Source: Streptomyces clavifer
GTDB taxonomy: Bacteria; Actinomycetota; Actinomycetes; Streptomycetales; Streptomycetaceae
Assembly: GCA_014651175.1 (NCBI GenBank)
Contig: BMWJ01000009.1
Location: 264,371-328,370 of the forward strand
Reading direction: 5' to 3'
Length of the DNA: 64,000 bases
Shown here: piece by piece, positions 26,913 through 35,036 of the stretch
Layout: the number at the start of each line of letters is the position of its first letter
Position numbering within the stretch: the first letter of the stretch is position 1
Notes under the pieces: model-generated
Told to the model about the DNA's origin: nothing
The model's input: only the letters and a program-made list of their open reading frames with translations
The model's database searches: none
Program-made: the position numbers and the translations under genes

Positions 26913-27806
26913 ATGCGCAATCCTGTGGGCGGACATGTCCCGGTGGCCGGCGGTCTCGCCAAGGTCGGTCTCGGCTACGCGCGGGAGCTGGCGGCGGAAG
27001 CCGTGCAGGTCTTCGTCGCCAATCCGCGCGGCTGGGCGACACCGCCCGGGAATCCGGCGCAGGACGACCTGTTCCGCGCGGAGTGCGCGGCGGCGTCGCT
27101 CCCCGCGTACGTCCACGCCCCGTACCTGATCAACTTCGGCTCGCACACCGAGGCCACGGTGGAGCGGTCCGTCGACTCCCTGCGGCACTCGCTGCGCCGG
27201 GCCAGGGAGATCGGCGCCCTCGGCGTCGTGGTCCACACCGGTTCGGCGACGGGCGGCCGGCCGCGGGCCGAGGCCCTCGCACAGGTCCGTACGCACCTGA
27301 GGCCGCTGCTGGACGAGCTGACCCACGACGACGACCCGTTCCTGCTGCTGGAGTCGACCGCCGGACAGGGCTTCTCGCTCTGCTCACGGACCTGGGACTT
27401 CGGCCCGTACTTCGAGGCCCTGGACTCCCACCCCAAGCTGGGTGTCTGCCTGGACACCTGCCACATCTACGCGGCGGGTCACGACCTGGCGGGTCCCGCC
27501 GGCATGCGGCAGACACTCGACCTGCTGGTGGACACGGTCGGCGAGGGACGGCTGAAGCTGATCCACGCCAATGACTCCAAGGACGTGGTGGGTGCCCACA
27601 AGGACCGGCACGAGAACATCGGAGCGGGCCACATCGGCGCCGAGCCGTTCCGCGAGCTGTTCTCGCATCCGGCGACCGACGGCGTACCGCTGATCATCGA
27701 GACGCCCGGTGGCAAGGAGGGGCACGCGGCGGACGTGGCACGCCTGAAGGAGCTGCGGGGCGACGGCGTTCCCTCGGTGACCGGGCCCGGGCTCCCCGCG
27801 GCATGA
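26913..27806 (+). CDS. nfo: Deoxyribonuclease IV (AP endonuclease, Nfo family)
   Basis: 297-residue TIM-barrel endonuclease IV with three zinc ions, cleaving at abasic sites. Metal-ligand motifs are present in order: YVHAPYLINFGS, VVHTGSATGG, LLLESTAGQG, GVCLDTCHIYAAGHDL, LIHANDSKDVVGAHKDRHENIGAGHIG and PLIIETPGG. The N-terminus reads GGHVPVAGGL where most members have GAHVS-AGG. It starts three bases after the kinase stop, so it is likely in the same transcript. A functional link to the kinase is not obvious. Confidence 0.93.
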   Translation: MRNPVGGHVPVAGGLAKVGLGYARELAAEAVQVFVANPRGWATPPGNPAQDDLFRAECAAASLPAYVHAPYLINFGSHTEATVERSVDSLRHSLRRAREIGALGVVVHTGSATGGRPRAEALAQVRTHLRPLLDELTHDDDPFLLLESTAGQGFSLCSRTWDFGPYFEALDSHPKLGVCLDTCHIYAAGHDLAGPAGMRQTLDLLVDTVGEGRLKLIHANDSKDVVGAHKDRHENIGAGHIGAEPFRELFSHPATDGVPLIIETPGGKEGHAADVARLKELRGDGVPSVTGPGLPAA

Positions 27807-27867
27807 CCGGCACCGCCGGACACCCCGGGGCGGCAGAGGCCCGCCAGGGTGCACCGCTGTCGCGGGA

Positions 27868-28500
27868 TCAGAGCTCGGGACCGTCCCCGGGCTCCTCCTG
27901 ATAGGAGTAGCGCTGCTCGCTCCACGGGTCGCCGATGTTGTGATAGCCGCGCTCTTCCCAGAAACCGCGGCGGTCGGCCGTCATGTACTCGATGCCGCGG
28001 ACCCATTTCGGACCCTTCCAGGCGTACAGGTGCGGTACGACGAGCCTCAGCGGGAATCCGTGTTCGGCGGTGAGCAGTTCGCCGTCCTTGTGGGTGGCGA
28101 AGAGCGTCCCGTCCGAAATGAAGTCGGCCAGTCGAAGATTCGAGCTGAATCCGTATTCGGCCCAGACCATCACATGGGTGACATGGGGCGCGGGCGGTGC
28201 CAGTTCGACGACCTCGCGGGCGAGGATTCCGCCCCATTCGGCGCCGAGCATGCTGAATTTCGTCACGCAGTGGAGGTCGGCGACGACGGAGGAGAACGGC
28301 AGTGACGAGAATTCCTGGTGATTCCAGCAGTGCTTCTCGCCGTCGGCGGTGGCCCCGAAGACCCGGAACTCCCAGCGGTCGGGCTTGAACTTGGGCACCG
28401 GCCCGTAATGGGTGACCGGCCAGCCACGCTGCAGTCGCTGCCCCGGCGGTAGCCCGGACTGCTCTGCTGTGCCGCGTTCCCGGCTTTCCGGCTGACCCAT
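27868..28500 (-). CDS. Sulfite-oxidase-like molybdopterin oxidoreductase
   Basis: 210 residues of the sulfite oxidase/YedY superfamily. The cofactor-binding Cys lies in VADLHCVTKFSMLGAEWGG (about residue 78), with downstream GFPLRLVVPHLYAWKGPKWVRGIEYM, the conserved substrate/cofactor region. It has no Tat or Sec signal, so it is cytoplasmic unless exported by another route. There is no heme-domain partner next to it. The ATG at 28500 follows GGAGGC. It is convergent with nfo and divergent from bfr. The substrate cannot be told from the sequence. Confidence 0.88.
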   Translation of the reverse strand: MGQPESRERGTAEQSGLPPGQRLQRGWPVTHYGPVPKFKPDRWEFRVFGATADGEKHCWNHQEFSSLPFSSVVADLHCVTKFSMLGAEWGGILAREVVELAPPAPHVTHVMVWAEYGFSSNLRLADFISDGTLFATHKDGELLTAEHGFPLRLVVPHLYAWKGPKWVRGIEYMTADRRGFWEERGYHNIGDPWSEQRYSYQEEPGDGPEL

Positions 28501-28656
28501 GCCTCCATGGTGACAGACAGGCAGGGGTGGTCATGACCAGGGGAGAGTTGATTCGGGCAACTCATACTAAGCGTGCACTTACTGGACGACCGCCGGGTGC
28601 GATGCGAGGATGCGGCGCACACGTGCCCAGTCCACCGGTTGGAAGGAGCCTCTGCG

Positions 28657-29136
28657 ATGCAGGGCGACCCCGAGGTCCTCGAGTTCCTCAACGAACAGCT
28701 GACCGCCGAATTGACGGCCATCAACCAGTACTTCCTCCACGCGAAGATGCAGGACAACTTCGGCTGGACGAAGCTCGCCAAGTACACCCGGGCCGAGTCG
28801 TTCGACGAGATGAAGCACGCCGAGATCCTCACCGACCGGATTCTCTTCCTGGACGGCCTGCCCAACTACCAGCGGCTCTTCCATGTGCGGGTCGGCCAGA
28901 CGGTCACCGAGATGTTCCAGGCCGACCGCCAGGTCGAGGTGGAGGCGATCGACCGCCTCAAGCGGGGCATCGAGGTGATGCGCGGCAAGGGCGACATCAC
29001 GTCGGCGAACATCTTCGAGTCCATCCTGGCGGACGAGGAGCACCACATCGACTACCTCGACACCCAGCTGGAGCTGGTGGAGAAGCTGGGGGAGCCGCTC
29101 TACATCGCCCAGCTGATCGAGCAGCCGGAGAGCTGA
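28657..29136 (+). CDS. bfr: Bacterioferritin
   Basis: 159-residue heme-containing ferritin subunit of the 24-mer iron store. Ferroxidase-centre ligands are visible: Glu in QLTAELTAINQYF, the ExxH in DEMKHAEIL, and Glu/ExxH in ESILADEEHHIDYL. The heme-axial Met lies in ITDRILFLDGLPNYQ-type context. The ATG at 28657 has AAGGAGC upstream. The promoter region holds an inverted repeat GAGTTG-N7-CAACTC (28545-28563) but no match to the DmdR iron box. It is convergent with bfd, whose product releases iron from it, forming a storage/mobilisation pair with opposite control. Confidence 0.95.
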   Translation: MQGDPEVLEFLNEQLTAELTAINQYFLHAKMQDNFGWTKLAKYTRAESFDEMKHAEILTDRILFLDGLPNYQRLFHVRVGQTVTEMFQADRQVEVEAIDRLKRGIEVMRGKGDITSANIFESILADEEHHIDYLDTQLELVEKLGEPLYIAQLIEQPES

Positions 29137-29187
29137 TCCGCCCGGGGCCACCCGTACCCGGAAGGTGCGTCGTCGTCCGGCGGCCGC

Positions 29188-29457
29188 TCAGGCGGCGTCG
29201 GAGAGCCGGACGTCCGGTGTGGTGCCGAAGAGGGAGGGCGCGCCGGCCGGTGTGCCCGTCGACTCCGTACGTGCCTTCAGGAGCTCCCCGCGCGTGCAGT
29301 CCCCGCGGCCCAGCAGCGCCTGGATGCGGCGGACGCAGCCGCCGCAGTCCGTGCCGGCCTTGCAGGCGGAGGCGATCTGGCGCGGTGTGCACGCACCATC
29401 GTCCGCATGTTTCTTGACCTGCTGCTCGGTGATGCCGAAGCAGGAGCAGACGTACAT
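29188..29457 (-). CDS. bfd: Bacterioferritin-associated ferredoxin
   Basis: 89 residues. The [2Fe-2S] BFD domain occupies the first 55 with cysteines in MYVCSCFGITEQQV and CKAGTDCGGCVRRIQ (C-x-C...C-x2-C arrangement of the family). The C-terminal third is a non-conserved tail. Bfd reduces Fe(III) in bacterioferritin and frees the iron. ATG 29457 is preceded at the right distance by GGGAGGT; a GTG at 29466 overlaps that site. An iron box lies about 45 bases upstream, so expression should rise in iron starvation. Confidence 0.93.
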   Translation of the reverse strand: MYVCSCFGITEQQVKKHADDGACTPRQIASACKAGTDCGGCVRRIQALLGRGDCTRGELLKARTESTGTPAGAPSLFGTTPDVRLSDAA

Positions 29458-29501
29458 GCGGTTCACCTCCCGGCGGGTTCGATCGCTGCGCCGTCCCGAC
29501 T

Positions 29502-29520
29502 TTCGGTGAGGCTAACCTAA
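29502..29520 (-). promoter_or_regulatory. DmdR/IdeR iron box upstream of bfd
   Basis: TTCGGTGAGGCTAACCTAA matches 17 of 19 positions of the actinobacterial iron box TTAGGTTAGGCTAACCTAA. It sits at 29502-29520, right for blocking the bfd promoter when iron-loaded DmdR binds. Confidence 0.9.
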
Positions 29521-29557
29521 CCTTACCCGTCACCAGCGGTGCGGAAAAGCCCCGGGA

Positions 29558-29602
29558 ACGCCTGTGGGGCACGGATCACATCGATCCGTGCCCCACAGGC
29601 GT
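29558..29602 (-). terminator. Terminator of the DAHP synthase gene
   Basis: Perfect 20-base arms (29558-29577, 29583-29602), loop ACATC, 14 bases after the minus-strand stop. It also shields the bfd promoter from read-through. Confidence 0.88.
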
Positions 29603-29616
29603 CTCTCCGGTGATGC

Positions 29617-30963
29617 CTACTGGTCGCGGTACATCTCGGCGACCAGGAACGCCAGGTCGAGGGACTGGCTGCGGTTGAGGCGCGGGTCGCAGGCCGTCTC
29701 GTAGCGCTGGTGCAGATCGTCCACGAAGATCTCGTGGCCGCCGCCCACGCACTCGGTGACGTCGTCACCGGTGAGCTCGACGTGGATGCCGCCCGGGTGC
29801 GTGCCGAGGCCCTTGTGCACCTCGAAGAAGCCCTTGACCTCGTCCAGGACGTCGTCGAAGCGGCGCGTCTTGTGGCCGGACGCGGCCTCGAAGGTGTTGC
29901 CGTGCATCGGGTCGGTCACCCACACCACGGTGGCTCCGGAGGCCGTGACCTTGTCGACGAGCTCGGGGAGCTTGTCGCGGACCTTGTCGGCGCCCATGCG
30001 CACGATGAAGGTCAGCCGGCCCGGCTCGCGGTCGGGGTCGAGGCGGTCGACGTAGCCGAGCGCCTCGTCGACGGTGGTCGTCGGGCCGAGCTTGATGCCG
30101 ATGGGGTTGCTGACCTTCGACGCGAACTCGATGTGGGCGCCGTCCATCTGCCGGGTGCGCTCACCGATCCAGACCATGTGGCCCGAGGTGTCGTACAGCC
30201 GGCCGGTGCGCGAGTCGGTGCGGGTCAGCGACGACTCGTAGTCCAGGAGCAGTGCCTCGTGCGAGGCGTAGAACTCGACGGCCTTGAATTCGGCCGGGTC
30301 CGTGCCGCACGCCTTCATGAAGTTCAGCGCGTTGTCGATCTCGCGGGCCAGGGCCTCGTAACGCTGGCCGGACGGCGAGGACTTCACGAAGTCCTGGTTC
30401 CAGGCGTGCACCTGGCGCAGGTCGGCGTAACCGCCGGTGGTGAAGGCGCGGACCAGGTTCAGCGTGGAGGCGGACGCGTGGTACATCCGCTTCAGCCGGT
30501 CGGGGTCGGGGATCCGGGCTTCCTCCGTGAAGGCGAAGCCGTTCACCGAGTCGCCGCGGTAGGTCGGCAGCGTCACGCCGTCGCGGGTCTCGGTCGACTT
30601 GGAGCGCGGCTTGGAGTACTGGCCCGCGATCCGGCCGATCTTCACGACGGGCACCGAGGCCGCGTACGTGAGGACGGCGCTCATCTGGAGCAGCGTCTTC
30701 AGCTTGGCCCGGATGTGCTCGGCCGACACGGCGTCGAAGGCCTCGGCGCAGTCACCGCCCTGCAGCAGGAACGCCTCGCCCTTGGCGACGGCTCCCAGGC
30801 GGGCACGCAGCTGGTCGCACTCGCCGGCGAAGACGAGCGGCGGATACGACTCGAGGTCCGCGAGTACATCGCGCAGAGCCTCGGCATCGGGGTACTCGGG
30901 CTGCTGCGCCGCGGGAAGGTCTCGCCAGGTGTTGCCACCGGCGACGGAGGTATTGGCGTTCAC
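29617..30963 (-). CDS. Class II 3-deoxy-7-phosphoheptulonate (DAHP) synthase
   Basis: First enzyme of the shikimate pathway, condensing PEP and erythrose 4-phosphate; 448 residues, the plant/actinobacterial class II length. It has TWRDLPAAQQPEYPD at the N-terminus, the metal/PEP-site Cys in LQGGDCAEAF, KIGRIAGQYSKPRSK, FYASHEALLLDYE, HMVWIGERTRQ, WVTDPMHGNT and GGIHVELTGDDVTEC. I chose GTG 30963 because GGGGG lies seven bases ahead; GTG 30969 and further extension to 31068 have no such spacing. It is divergent from the attenuated anthranilate synthase gene. M. tuberculosis calls the orthologue aroG, S. coelicolor aroH. Confidence 0.95.
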   Translation of the reverse strand: MNANTSVAGGNTWRDLPAAQQPEYPDAEALRDVLADLESYPPLVFAGECDQLRARLGAVAKGEAFLLQGGDCAEAFDAVSAEHIRAKLKTLLQMSAVLTYAASVPVVKIGRIAGQYSKPRSKSTETRDGVTLPTYRGDSVNGFAFTEEARIPDPDRLKRMYHASASTLNLVRAFTTGGYADLRQVHAWNQDFVKSSPSGQRYEALAREIDNALNFMKACGTDPAEFKAVEFYASHEALLLDYESSLTRTDSRTGRLYDTSGHMVWIGERTRQMDGAHIEFASKVSNPIGIKLGPTTTVDEALGYVDRLDPDREPGRLTFIVRMGADKVRDKLPELVDKVTASGATVVWVTDPMHGNTFEAASGHKTRRFDDVLDEVKGFFEVHKGLGTHPGGIHVELTGDDVTECVGGGHEIFVDDLHQRYETACDPRLNRSQSLDLAFLVAEMYRDQ

Positions 30964-30983
30964 GGTCACGCCCCCAACATTAC

Positions 30984-30998
30984 GGGGTCGGTGACCCC
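30984..30998. promoter_or_regulatory. Palindrome before the DAHP synthase gene
   Basis: GGGGTC-GGT-GACCCC, perfect 6-base arms, 21 bases upstream of the GTG. An AT-rich TAATGT (minus strand, 30982-30977) lies next to it. It could be an operator; no factor is recognised. Confidence 0.4.
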
Positions 30999-31053
30999 GC
31001 CCCTCCGCGCGCTCAACCAATGAGACGCACGCTCGTTTGTCCGGTGCATCCGC

Positions 31054-31059
31054 TAGGGT
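31054..31059 (+). promoter_or_regulatory. -10 element of the trp leader transcript
   Basis: TAGGGT is followed by seven bases and the leader-peptide ATG with no ribosome-binding site, the spacing of a leaderless transcript. No clear -35 is present. Confidence 0.5.
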
Positions 31060-31066
31060 TCGGGAC

Positions 31067-31123
31067 ATGTTCGCGCAGAAGACCCAGAACTGGTGGTGGA
31101 CCGCTCATCCGGCGGCCCGCTGA
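31067..31123 (+). CDS. trpL: Trp leader peptide
   Basis: An 18-codon reading frame, MFAQKTQNWWWTAHPAAR, with three consecutive Trp codons placed just ahead of a transcription-attenuator structure. Ribosome stalling at these codons when tryptophanyl-tRNA is scarce would favour the antiterminator. The frame has no ribosome-binding site; a TAGGGT -10 seven bases before the ATG implies a leaderless start. It lies about 100 bases before the anthranilate synthase gene. Confidence 0.93.
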   Translation: MFAQKTQNWWWTAHPAAR

Positions 31124-31171
31124 CTCATCGCGCGTACAGACTTCGCGAAGGCCGCCCGAGGGGCGGCCTTC
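31097..31171 (+). promoter_or_regulatory. trp transcription attenuator
   Basis: The terminator stem has 11-base perfect arms (31147-31157 and 31161-31171). Its 5' arm contains GGCCGCC (31150-31156), which can alternatively pair with GGCGGCC at 31111-31117, forming an antiterminator. That segment can in turn pair with the Trp-codon region (GGACCGC with GCGGCCC, one G-U). The three mutually exclusive pairings are the classic attenuator logic. Confidence 0.88.
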
Positions 31172-31219
31172 TCTGCGTTTCGGAGCCGGGAGCCGTTCCT
31201 CCATCAGGAAGGAACACCC

Positions 31220-33163
31220 ATGTCCGACCGTGCCGAGCACGTCCCCGCCACCGATCTCGTCCAGCGGCTGCTCCGGGACGACTCCCCGCCCTTCGCGCTG
31301 CTCCGGAGACGGACACCGGGACGCGACCACGACACCGTCGAGGTCCTCATCGGCGAGGTGCGCGAGGTGGACCGGCTCGCCGCGATCCCGGTGGACGAGC
31401 GGCCCTCGCTGGCCCTCGTGCCCTTCCGGCAGATCGCCGAGCGCGGTTTCGACGTGCGCGACGACGGCACCCCGCTGGCCGTGCTGGTCGCCGACGAGAT
31501 CCACGAACTGCCGCTGGCCGACGTCCTCGCGCAGCTGCCCGCCCACGAGGTCCGGGTCGAGGACGGTGCCTTCGACGTGCCGGACGAGGAGTACACGGAC
31601 ATCGTCCGGCGGGTGGTCGAGGACGAGATCGGGCAGGGCGAGGGCGCCAACTTCGTGATCCGGCGGACCTTCGGCGGGGAGATCCCCGGGTTCGGCAGGG
31701 CCGACGCACTGGCGCTGTTCCGTCGGCTGCTGGCCGGTGAGCGGGGCGCGTACTGGACGTTCGTCGTGCACACGGGCGACGGACGGGGCGGGCCCTCCTC
31801 ACCCGGGCGGGCGACGACCGGGCGGACGCTGGTCGGGGCGAGCCCCGAGGTGCACGTGCGGATGTCCGGCGGGACGGTCGTGATGAATCCGATCAGCGGG
31901 ACGTACCGCTACCCGGCCGGGGGGCCGACCGCCGAGAGCCTGCTGGCCTTCCTCGGCGACCGCAAGGAGACCGAGGAGCTCTCCATGGTGGTCGACGAGG
32001 AACTCAAGATGATGTGCACCGTCGGCGACATGGGCGGTGTGGTCGTCGGCCCCCGGCTCAAGGAGATGGCCCACCTCGCCCACACCGAGTACGAGCTGCG
32101 CGGGCGTTCCTCGCTGGACGTGCGCGAGGTGCTGAAGGAGACCATGTTCGCGGCGACGGTCACCGGCTCCCCCGTGCAGAACGCCTGCCGGGTGATCGAG
32201 CGGTACGAGCCCGGGGGCCGCGGCTACTACGCGGGAGCCCTGGCCCTGCTGCGCCGGGAGCCGGGTGGGACGCAGACGCTGGACTCGCCGATCCTGATCC
32301 GCACGGCCGACATCTCGGCCACCGGCCGGCTGCGGGTCCCGGTCGGGGCGACCCTGGTGCGCCACTCCGACCCGGCGGGCGAGGTCGCCGAGACCCATGC
32401 GAAGGCGGCCGGTGTGCTGGCGGCGCTGGGTGTCCGGCCGGGCAGGCCCGAGGCGGAGGCGGGCCGTCCGCAGCTGGCCTCCGATCCGCGGGTGCAGGCG
32501 GCCCTGGACGACCGGCGCGGCGGCCTCGCCCCGTTCTGGCTGCGGATGCAGGAGCGGACGCGGGAGCTGTCCGGCCATGCCCTGGTGGTGGACGGTGAGG
32601 ACACCTTCACCGCGATGCTGGCGCATCTGCTGCGTTCCTCGGGCCTCACGGTCTCGGTGCGCAGGTACGACGAGCCCGGGCTGCGCGACACCGTACGGGC
32701 GCACGTGGGCCCGGTCGTCCTGGGCCCGGGGCCCGGCGATCCGGGGGACGCGTCGGATCCGAAGATGCGGCTGCTGCGCGGGCTGACCGCCGAGCTGGTG
32801 CGGGACCACCGGCACGGCCTGCTGGGCGTCTGCCTGGGCCATGAGCTGATCGCGGCGGAGCTGGGCCTGGAGATCGTCCGCAAGGACGTGCCGTACCAGG
32901 GGGCACAGACCCGGATCGAGCTGTTCGGCCGCCCGGAGACCGTGGGCTTCTACAACAGCTTCACCGCGCGGTGCGACGGGGCGGCGGCGGCCGAGCTGGC
33001 GGCCCACGGCATCGAGGTGAGCCGGGAGGCGGCCTCCGGCGAGCTGCACGCCCTGCGGGGGCCGGGGTTCGCGTCGGTGCAGTTCCACCCGGAGTCGGTG
33101 CTGACGCTGAGGGGCGCCACGATCGTCACCGAGCTGCTGGCGGCGCTGCCGGTGCCCGGCTGA
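31220..33163 (+). CDS. Anthranilate synthase, fused TrpE-TrpG
   Basis: 647 residues. The N-terminal chorismate-binding half (about 1-430) carries MNPISGTYRYPAGG, DEELKMMCTVGD and ETMFAATVTGSPVQNACRVI. The glutamine amidotransferase half (about 455-645) has the oxyanion loop VVLGPGPGDP, the nucleophile Cys in LLGVCLGHELIAAELG, and the His/Glu pair in VQFHPESVLT. It converts chorismate and glutamine to anthranilate. The fusion layout is shared with PhzE-type enzymes, but the Trp attenuator in front argues for tryptophan synthesis. The ATG has GGAAGGAAC upstream. trpD lies 23 kb away in this window. Confidence 0.92.
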   Translation: MSDRAEHVPATDLVQRLLRDDSPPFALLRRRTPGRDHDTVEVLIGEVREVDRLAAIPVDERPSLALVPFRQIAERGFDVRDDGTPLAVLVADEIHELPLADVLAQLPAHEVRVEDGAFDVPDEEYTDIVRRVVEDEIGQGEGANFVIRRTFGGEIPGFGRADALALFRRLLAGERGAYWTFVVHTGDGRGGPSSPGRATTGRTLVGASPEVHVRMSGGTVVMNPISGTYRYPAGGPTAESLLAFLGDRKETEELSMVVDEELKMMCTVGDMGGVVVGPRLKEMAHLAHTEYELRGRSSLDVREVLKETMFAATVTGSPVQNACRVIERYEPGGRGYYAGALALLRREPGGTQTLDSPILIRTADISATGRLRVPVGATLVRHSDPAGEVAETHAKAAGVLAALGVRPGRPEAEAGRPQLASDPRVQAALDDRRGGLAPFWLRMQERTRELSGHALVVDGEDTFTAMLAHLLRSSGLTVSVRRYDEPGLRDTVRAHVGPVVLGPGPGDPGDASDPKMRLLRGLTAELVRDHRHGLLGVCLGHELIAAELGLEIVRKDVPYQGAQTRIELFGRPETVGFYNSFTARCDGAAAAELAAHGIEVSREAASGELHALRGPGFASVQFHPESVLTLRGATIVTELLAALPVPG

Positions 33164-33196
33164 GGAACGGCTCCGCGGGGCCCCGGGACCGGGGTC

Positions 33197-34204
33197 CTAC
33201 GGAGCGGCCACAGGCGCCGGGACCAGGACGTTCTCGCTGCGGCGGCCCGCGAGGTAGTCGGCGACGTTCCGCACCGTCGCGTCGATGATCTGGCCCACGG
33301 CGTCCCTCGTGTAGTACGCCTGGTGCGAGGTCACGATGACGTTGGGGAAGGTGACGAGCCTCGCGAGGGTGTCGTCGTCGATGCCCTCCATGGACTTGTC
33401 GACGTAGAAGAGTCCCGCCTCCGCCTCGTACACGTCGAGTCCGACCCCGGTGAATCGGCCGGCCCGCAGCGCGGCGACGAGCGCGGTGGAGTCGACGAGG
33501 CCGCCGCGGCTGGAGTTGACCAGGATCGCGTCGTCCTTCATCGCGGACAGGGCGTCCTCGCCGATGATGTGGTGGGTCGCGGGCAGCAGCGGGACGTGGA
33601 GGCTGATCAGATCGGCCTCGGTGAAGAGCCGCTCCTTCTCGACGTACGTCATGCCGAGTGCGGTGCAGGCGGGGTTCTCGGCGATGTCCCAGCCCAGCAG
33701 GTTCATCCCGAAGCCGTGGGCGATCCGGGCGAACGCCTCGCCGATCTTGCCGGTGCCGACCACACCGGCGGTGCGGCCGTGCATGTCCCGCCCGAGCAGC
33801 CCGTCGAGCCGGAAGTCGAAGTCCCTGGTGCGGCTCACCGCGCGGACGATGCGGCGGTTGACGGCCATGGCCAGGGTCCAGGCGAATTCGGCGACCGAGT
33901 GGGGCGAGTAGTACGAGACCCGTGCGACCTGCAGCGCGAGCCGTTCGGCCACGTCGAGGTCGATGTTGTTGAAGCCGGTGGAGCGCTGGGCGATCATCTG
34001 CGTGCCGCCGGCCGCGAGGGTCTGCAGGACCGAGCCGCCGAGGTCGGCGTTGACGCTGGTGGAGATGACCTCGTAGCCGGCCGCGATCGGGGCGGTGTCC
34101 TCGGTGAGGAAGACGTCCAGGCAGCGCACGTCGTGCTGCCCGGCGAAGGCCTTCTCGATCAACGGCTTCTCGTCCGACTGCACACCGAATGCCAGGATTT
34201 CCAC
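33197..34204 (-). CDS. D-lactate dehydrogenase-like 2-hydroxyacid dehydrogenase
   Basis: 335-residue NAD-dependent D-2-hydroxyacid dehydrogenase, closest in pattern to fermentative D-lactate dehydrogenases (LdhA). It has QRSTGFNNIDLDVAE, the Rossmann motif GVVGTGKIGEAFARIA (about 145-160), ISLHVPLLPATHHII, the catalytic Arg in LVNSSRGGLVD, Glu in YEAEAGLF and the catalytic His in VIVTSHQAYYT. The substrate could be pyruvate or another short 2-oxoacid. The ATG follows GGGAG. It is convergent with the anthranilate synthase gene. Confidence 0.9.
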   Translation of the reverse strand: MEILAFGVQSDEKPLIEKAFAGQHDVRCLDVFLTEDTAPIAAGYEVISTSVNADLGGSVLQTLAAGGTQMIAQRSTGFNNIDLDVAERLALQVARVSYYSPHSVAEFAWTLAMAVNRRIVRAVSRTRDFDFRLDGLLGRDMHGRTAGVVGTGKIGEAFARIAHGFGMNLLGWDIAENPACTALGMTYVEKERLFTEADLISLHVPLLPATHHIIGEDALSAMKDDAILVNSSRGGLVDSTALVAALRAGRFTGVGLDVYEAEAGLFYVDKSMEGIDDDTLARLVTFPNVIVTSHQAYYTRDAVGQIIDATVRNVADYLAGRRSENVLVPAPVAAP

Positions 34205-34270
34205 GACGTCTCCCGGGATGGAGGTACGGGCTCTGGCGAATATACGGCCCGTACCCCCGGAGCGCCGCTC

Positions 34271-34289
34271 GGCCGGGGAAACCCCGGCC
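34271..34289 (-). terminator. Candidate terminator of macSR
   Basis: GGCCGGGG-AAA-CCCCGGCC, eight-base arms, 55 bases after the response-regulator stop. Confidence 0.5.
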
Positions 34290-34343
34290 CGCGTGTACCG
34301 GGCCGGGCCGGCGCTCCTCCCGTTGTCCGCCCCCGCCGCCCCG

Positions 34344-35036
34344 TCAGTCGTCGTCGAGGCCGGCCTGGATCGCGTACCGCACGAGCTCCACCCGGTTGTG
34401 CAGCTGGAGCTTGCCCAGGGTGTTCTGGACGTGGTTCTGCACGGTGCGGTGCGAGATGACGAGGCGCTCGGCGATCTGCTTGTACGAGAGCCCCTTGGCG
34501 ACCAGCCGCAGCACCTCGGTCTCGCGCTCGGTGAGCTGCGGGGCCTTCGGCTCGTTCGAGGCGGCCGGGGCCGGGTCGGAGGCGAGCCTGCGGTATTCGC
34601 CGAGGACCAGTCCGGCGAGGCCGGGGGTGAAGACCGGGTCGCCGGCCGCGGTGGCCCGCACCGCGTCGGTCAGCTCCTGGGTGCTGGCCGATTTGAGCAG
34701 GTAGCCGGTGGCGCCGGACTTCACGGCCTCCAGCACGTCGGCGTGCTCGCCGCTGGCCGAGAGGACCAGGACGCGCAGCCCGGGGTGGGAGCCGACGAGC
34801 TCCTTGCAGACCTGGACACCGGGCATGCCCGGCAGGTTGAGGTCGAGCACGAGGACGTCGGGGCCGGCGGCCCCGGCCCGGCGGACGGCCTGCGGGCCGT
34901 CCCCGGCCGTCGCCACGACGTCGAAGCCGGACTCGGCCAGGTCGCGGGCCACGGCGTCGCGCCACATCGGGTGGTCGTCGACGACCATCACCTTGATGGG
35001 CCGCGCCTCGGACGCCTGTGTGTTCGGTGTGCTCAT
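34344..35036 (-). CDS. macR: NarL-type response regulator MacR
   Basis: 230 residues. The receiver domain (about 10-125) has the acidic pair VVDDHPM, the phospho-Asp in [13 protein letters not shown] and the Lys in YLLKSAS. The LuxR-type DNA-binding domain (about 160-225) contains [38 protein letters not shown]. It overlaps macS by four bases. Order, size and placement match the MacRS pair of S. coelicolor, reported to control actinorhodin production and aerial morphogenesis through membrane/envelope genes. The assignment is from context and sequence memory. Confidence 0.87.
   Translation of the reverse strand: MSTPNTQASEARPIKVMVVDDHPMWRDAVARDLAESGFDVVATAGDGPQAVRRAGAAGPDVLVLDLNLPGMPGVQVCKELVGSHPGLRVLVLSASGEHADVLEAVKSGATGYLLKSASTQELTDAVRATAAGDPVFTPGLAGLVLGEYRRLASDPAPAASNEPKAPQLTERETEVLRLVAKGLSYKQIAERLVISHRTVQNHVQNTLGKLQLHNRVELVRYAIQAGLDDD

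Noticed and set aside
24885-27326. An 813-residue minus-strand open frame across the kinase gene
   Set aside because: Antisense shadow of the PASTA kinase; no domain pattern of its own.
31220-33163. PhzE of a phenazine cluster
   Set aside because: The fused layout is similar, but no phz genes are present and a Trp attenuator precedes the gene.
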